This document shows, piece after piece, positions 59,984 to 63,286 of a stretch of 63,286 bases of DNA. Where the stretch lies: NCBI GenBank assembly GCA_018715365.1, contig DVLU01000029.1:1-63286 (forward strand). The letters run 5' to 3'. The stretch is from Candidatus Ornithomonoglobus intestinigallinarum. Lineage in GTDB: Bacteria; Bacillota; Clostridia; UBA1381. The position numbers and the translations under genes were made by a program. The stretch's first letter is position 1; each line of letters begins with the position of its first letter. Below the pieces are notes generated by a model, which did no database searches, was not told where the DNA came from, and saw only the letters and a list, made by a program, of their open reading frames with translations.

Positions 59984-61002
59984 TATAACAGCTTCCTTCC
60001 CACTGCCTTCGCTATCGGGTCAAGCTCCTTCATAAGCGAATCGAATTTTTCGGGCTTCAGCGACTGCGCGCCGTCCGACGCCGCCTTTTCGGGGCAGTTA
60101 TGAACTTCTATCATAAGTCCGTCCGCGCCCGCCGCTATTGCGGCTTTCGCTATGGCCGGAACGTATTTATACGTTCCCGACGCATGGCTCGGGTCGCCTA
60201 TTATCGGCAGATGCGTAAGCTCCTTTGCAACCGGTATGGCGCTTATGTCAAACGTATTCCTCGTTGCCGTTTCATACGTCCTTATTCCGCGCTCGCAGAG
60301 GATTACCTTTTCATTTCCCTCGCTCATTATATATTCCGCCGCCATAAGCCATTCCTCCATGGTGGACGCAAGGCCGCGCTTTAAAAGTATCGGCTTGTTG
60401 CATTTGCCGACCTCCTTTAAAAGCTGGAAGTTCTGCATATTTCTCGCGCCTATCTGCATGATGTCGGCAAAATTCGCCACAAGCTCAACGTCTCTCGTAT
60501 CGAGAACCTCCGTGCATATGGGCATTTTAAGCTCATGGCCGCTGTTGTACATTATTTTCAGGCCGTCGCCGGCAAGTCCCTGGAACGAATACGGCGACGA
60601 ACGCGGCTTAAACGCCCCGCCTCTGAGTATATTTGCTCCCGCCTCCTTGCACAGGCGGCTTACCTCGGTAAACTGCTCCTGGCTCTCTATTGCGCACGGG
60701 CCGGCAAACACGGCAAGCTGATCGCCGCCCACCGTCACGCCGTGCCCCACTTCTATAACGGACGGCGTTTTCTTCATTTCCTTTGACGCAAGCTTATACG
60801 GGCGCATGATGGGAACCACGCTTTCAACGCCCTTAAGCGTTGTTATCTGGTTCATGCTGAGCTGTCTTTTATCGCCTATCGCGCCTATAACGCTCTTTGC
60901 CTCGCCCACTATCGGATGCGTTTTAAAACCGAAATCCCTCAAAACGTGCTCGACGTTTTTTATCTGTTCCTCGGTTGCGTCATCCTTCATTATGATAATC
61001 AT
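59983..61002 (-). CDS. aroF: 3-deoxy-7-phosphoheptulonate synthase
   Basis: This 339-residue type I-beta DAHP synthase has an N-terminal ACT-like ferredoxin-fold domain (about 1-70), which often mediates feedback inhibition, and a TIM barrel. Barrel motifs are FAGPCAIESQEQ, RGGAFKPRSSPYSFQG, ARNMQNFQLL, LLKRGLAST and DPSHASG. It starts the shikimate pathway from PEP and erythrose-4-phosphate. It is co-transcribed with pheA. Confidence 0.95.
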   Translation of the reverse strand: MIIIMKDDATEEQIKNVEHVLRDFGFKTHPIVGEAKSVIGAIGDKRQLSMNQITTLKGVESVVPIMRPYKLASKEMKKTPSVIEVGHGVTVGGDQLAVFAGPCAIESQEQFTEVSRLCKEAGANILRGGAFKPRSSPYSFQGLAGDGLKIMYNSGHELKMPICTEVLDTRDVELVANFADIMQIGARNMQNFQLLKEVGKCNKPILLKRGLASTMEEWLMAAEYIMSEGNEKVILCERGIRTYETATRNTFDISAIPVAKELTHLPIIGDPSHASGTYKYVPAIAKAAIAAGADGLMIEVHNCPEKAASDGAQSLKPEKFDSLMKELDPIAKAVGRKLL

Positions 61003-61025
61003 ATTATACGTTCACCTCTCTGTTT

Positions 61026-61103
61026 TTTATCATTTCTTCAAGCGGCGGCGCCGATTTTTTGCGCCGCAAATGATATTATAGCGGCTTTTTTGCCGATCTT
61101 CAA
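61026..61103 (-). promoter_or_regulatory. aroF-pheA promoter and leader hairpin
   Basis: On the minus strand TTGAAG (61098-61103) and TATAAT (61075-61080) are 17 bases apart. The spacer itself contains CGGC-AAAAAA-GCCG. The leader has GCGGCGC/GCGCCGC (about 61043-61067) before the GAGAGGTG ribosome binding site. Confidence 0.7.
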
Positions 61104-61110
61104 TATTTTT

Positions 61111-62361
61111 TTATTCCCTTATCTGGCCGTTTCCGTGTACGATATATTTCATCGACGTAAGCGCTTCAAGCCCCATCGGCCCTCTTGCGTGCATTTTCTG
61201 CGTGCTTATGCCTATTTCCGCGCCGAAGCCGAACTCGAAGCCGTCGGTAAAGCGCGTTGAAGCGTTTACGTATACGGCAGCCGCGTCAACGCGGTTCAGG
61301 AATTTTTCAGCCGCCTCATAGCTGTCGGTGACTATTGCCTCGGAATGCTTTGTGTTGTATTTGTTTATATGCTCTATCGCTTCGTCAACGCCGTCAACGA
61401 CTTTGGCTGCTATTATATAATCGTTGTATTCGGTGTAATAATCCTCGTCGTCCGCGTCGTTTACATCGCCGTAATATTCCTTTGAAGCCTTATCGGCCCT
61501 TATTTCGACGTTTGCCTTTTTCAGCGCGTCAAAAACCATCGGCACAAACTTATCGGCTATCTTTTTGTCAACAAGCAGCGTTTCCGCGGCATTGCATACC
61601 GACGGGCGCTGTACCTTTGCGTTCATGACGATTTTAAGCGCCATATCGAGATCCGCCGCGCCGTCAACGTAAACATGGCAGTTGCCGGCAGCCGTTTCAA
61701 CAACGGGTACCGTTGCGTTTTCAACGACGCTTTTTATAAGCCCCTTGCCGCCGCGCGGAATAAGAAGGTCTATATAGCCGTTCATTTTCATAAGCTCAGT
61801 TGCCGTTTCTCTTGACGTATCCTCGATAACATTCAGCGTACCTTCGGGCATTCCCGCGCCGTATGCCGCCTCCTGCATTATTTTCATAAGCATTTTGTTT
61901 GAATTTATCGCTTCCTTGCCGCCGCGCAGTATGCAGGCGTTCGACGTTTTAAGGCAAAGAACGGCAGCGTCAACCGTGACGTTCGGGCGCGCCTCGAATA
62001 TTATCGCAATAACGCCCATCGGAACGCGCTGCTGACCTATAAGCAGGCCGTTTGGGCGCTTCCACATTTTTATCACTTCGCCTATCGGGTCGTTTAACGC
62101 CCTTACCTGCCTTACGCCCTCGGCCATGCCCTTTATTCTTTCGGGCGACAGCGCAAGCCTGTCTATCATGGCTTTTCTTACGCCGTTTTCCTCGGCCGAC
62201 GCAAGGTCAAGCCTGTTCGCTTCGATTATTTCATCGGTTCTTGCTATAAGCGCGTCGGCTATTGCGTCGAGCGCCGCATCCTTTGTTACGGTATCGACCG
62301 CCGTAAGCCTTGACGCCGCGTCCCTTGCAAGCGTCCCCTTTAAAAGCAGCTCCTCTGTCAT
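61111..62361 (-). CDS. proA: Gamma-glutamyl phosphate reductase
   Basis: This is a 416-residue aldehyde-dehydrogenase-fold enzyme. The catalytic cysteine is in QRPSVCNAAETLLV. PMGVIAIIFEARPNVTVDAA and FGFGAEIGISTQKMHARGPMGLEAL in two parts are typical. The frame is open to 62439; the ATG at 62361 follows GGAGAGG and gives the family length. With ProB it makes glutamate semialdehyde for proline. proC is not in the window. Confidence 0.95.
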   Translation of the reverse strand: MTEELLLKGTLARDAASRLTAVDTVTKDAALDAIADALIARTDEIIEANRLDLASAEENGVRKAMIDRLALSPERIKGMAEGVRQVRALNDPIGEVIKMWKRPNGLLIGQQRVPMGVIAIIFEARPNVTVDAAVLCLKTSNACILRGGKEAINSNKMLMKIMQEAAYGAGMPEGTLNVIEDTSRETATELMKMNGYIDLLIPRGGKGLIKSVVENATVPVVETAAGNCHVYVDGAADLDMALKIVMNAKVQRPSVCNAAETLLVDKKIADKFVPMVFDALKKANVEIRADKASKEYYGDVNDADDEDYYTEYNDYIIAAKVVDGVDEAIEHINKYNTKHSEAIVTDSYEAAEKFLNRVDAAAVYVNASTRFTDGFEFGFGAEIGISTQKMHARGPMGLEALTSMKYIVHGNGQIRE

Positions 62362-62377
62362 TTTTCCCTCTCCTCTC

Positions 62378-63208
62378 TCAGCTTTCGCTTTCATGAAAAT
62401 TATTTGATACAAACAGCGTTCCCGCCTGCTTGCCGTCAAGCAGCTCGTAAAGCGTTTCTATATGCTGCCCGTTTGCTATTACCATGTGTATACCGGCAGA
62501 CGTTGCCGTTTTTGCGGCGTCAAGCTTTGTTACCATGCCGCCGGTGCCCTGCTTTCCGGCGCTCCCCGCCGCCATGCTGCGGACCTTGTCTATGTCGTAT
62601 ACCACGCTCAGAAGCTCCGCGTCGCTGCACTTGTGCGGGTCCGCGCTGTACAGCCCGTCTATATCGGAAAACAACACAAGCAGATCCGCGTCAACCGATG
62701 CTGCAACAAGCGCCGACAGCGTATCGTTATCGCCTATCTCCACCTCGTCTATCGCAACGGTGTCGTTTTCGTTTACTATAGGTATTATGCCCATTTCAAG
62801 CAGCGTTTCTATTGTGTTTTTCATATTGCGCTTGCGCTTTGGCACGGCAATATCGTCCTTTGTGAGAAGTATCTGCGCAACCGTGTTGTTGTACGCCGAA
62901 AATACCTTATCGTAAAGATACATAAGCTCGCACTGCCCTACGGCCGATACCGCCTGACGCTCCTTTGTTGACGTCGGGCGCTCCGAAAGCCCGAGCTTTC
63001 CCACTCCGACGCCTATCGCTCCCGAGGATACGAGTATTATCTCCTTGCCCTGATTATGAAGATCGCTCAAAATTATCGCAAGACGGTCTATTATTTTTAA
63101 ATTCATCTTTCCCGTGCCGTAAGTAAGCGTTGATGTGCCCACCTTTACGACGATCCTGTGCGCCGAAGCAACGTCCTTTAACGCCGCCGCGGTCATTGCG
63201 TTTTCCAT
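62378..63208 (-). CDS. proB: Glutamate 5-kinase (no PUA domain)
   Basis: This is a 276-residue amino-acid kinase. Motifs are VVKVGTSTLT, VSSGAIGVGVGKLG, IPIVNENDTVA, GDNDTLSALVA and GTGGMVTKLDAA. The C-terminal PUA domain found in many bacterial ProB proteins is absent, as in several Firmicutes. It phosphorylates glutamate for proline synthesis and is feedback inhibited by proline in the family. It is 16 bases before proA. About 78 bases of upstream sequence remain to the window end, with no clear promoter. Confidence 0.94.
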   Translation of the reverse strand: MENAMTAAALKDVASAHRIVVKVGTSTLTYGTGKMNLKIIDRLAIILSDLHNQGKEIILVSSGAIGVGVGKLGLSERPTSTKERQAVSAVGQCELMYLYDKVFSAYNNTVAQILLTKDDIAVPKRKRNMKNTIETLLEMGIIPIVNENDTVAIDEVEIGDNDTLSALVAASVDADLLVLFSDIDGLYSADPHKCSDAELLSVVYDIDKVRSMAAGSAGKQGTGGMVTKLDAAKTATSAGIHMVIANGQHIETLYELLDGKQAGTLFVSNNFHESES

Positions 63209-63286
63209 TCGGTTTTCTCCCTTTCACTTGTTTAAACGGTATGCCGCTTTCGCCTTTTTTGCCGAAAACGTCAGTTACTACTAATT

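Noticed and set aside
62362-62439. Longer ProA from 62439
   Set aside because: The added residues overlap the end of proB and do not match the family; GGAGAGG precedes the internal ATG at 62361.
1-63286. tRNA or rRNA genes
   Set aside because: No tRNA cloverleaf with a GTTCRANNC arm and no rRNA-like conserved stretch was recognised by eye; the cloverleaf at 27746-27806 lacks tRNA consensus positions.

Overview
The window looks like chromosome from an endospore-forming member of the Clostridia, probably a gut-type Oscillospirales or similar lineage. The sporulation genes show this: spoIIIAA-AE, a 22-codon spoVM and spoIVFB. So do the type III glutamine synthetase GlnN, RNase J, GatCAB with an archaeal-type AspRS, a fused HisIE, NrdR and an SLH surface protein. 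The clostridial family is an inference; no rRNA or tRNA gene was recognised to fix it. Base composition is mixed and even, and no prophage, integrase, intact IS element or CRISPR array was seen.

Layout. 1-150 is an intergenic mosaic repeat. 153-3391 (-) is spoIIIAA-AE. 3687-6908 (+) is a three-gene cassette of free-standing condensation domain, carrier protein and acyl-AMP ligase. 6980-8368 (-) is a secreted SLH/transglutaminase-like protein. 8508-17288 (-) holds rnj, glnN and the gatC-gatA-gatB-aspS operon. 17493-25140 is a glucuronoxylan locus: an AraC regulator facing GH115, GH42, UxuB and UxuA. 25192-27491 (-) is an amino-acid ABC transporter. 27654-27986 and 35018-35280 are two copies of a TIR-bounded, strongly folded repeat. 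27988-34733 (-) is a housekeeping run: greA, dut, hisIE, pgsA, rimO, recX, an HD protein and threonine ammonia-lyase. 35271-35923 is a decayed zinc-ribbon/Lgt chimera facing an XRE repressor. 36007-41892 (-) holds a nitroreductase, mnmE, a PHP protein, nrdR, a DUF6056-like membrane protein and hslO. 42070-44903 holds an amidohydrolase, sirC and hemB, with DnaA-box-like repeats upstream of hemB. 45096-55201 holds membrane glycosyltransferases, a two-component system, ychF and a DUF1275 protein. 55554-58226 (+) holds a ClpE-like ATPase, a 54-residue membrane peptide and spoVM. 58256-63208 (-) holds spoIVFB, aroF-pheA and proB-proA.

How it fits together. Engulfment and coat or sigma-K functions (spoIIIA, spoVM, spoIVFB) sit at the two ends. 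Glutamine synthesis (glnN) is next to a glutamine-consuming tRNA amidation operon. The GH115/UxuBA genes form a route from glucuronate side chains to 2-keto-3-deoxygluconate. Several transcription units (glnN, gatCAB, greA and, weakly, rnj) have a good sigma-A promoter followed by an intrinsic-terminator-like hairpin inside the 5' leader, which suggests attenuation is common here.

The strongest candidates for something undescribed are the C-carrier-ligase cassette beside spoIIIA, the structured TIR element with its cloverleaf insert, and the glnN leader in which the terminator is enclosed by a second long-range helix.
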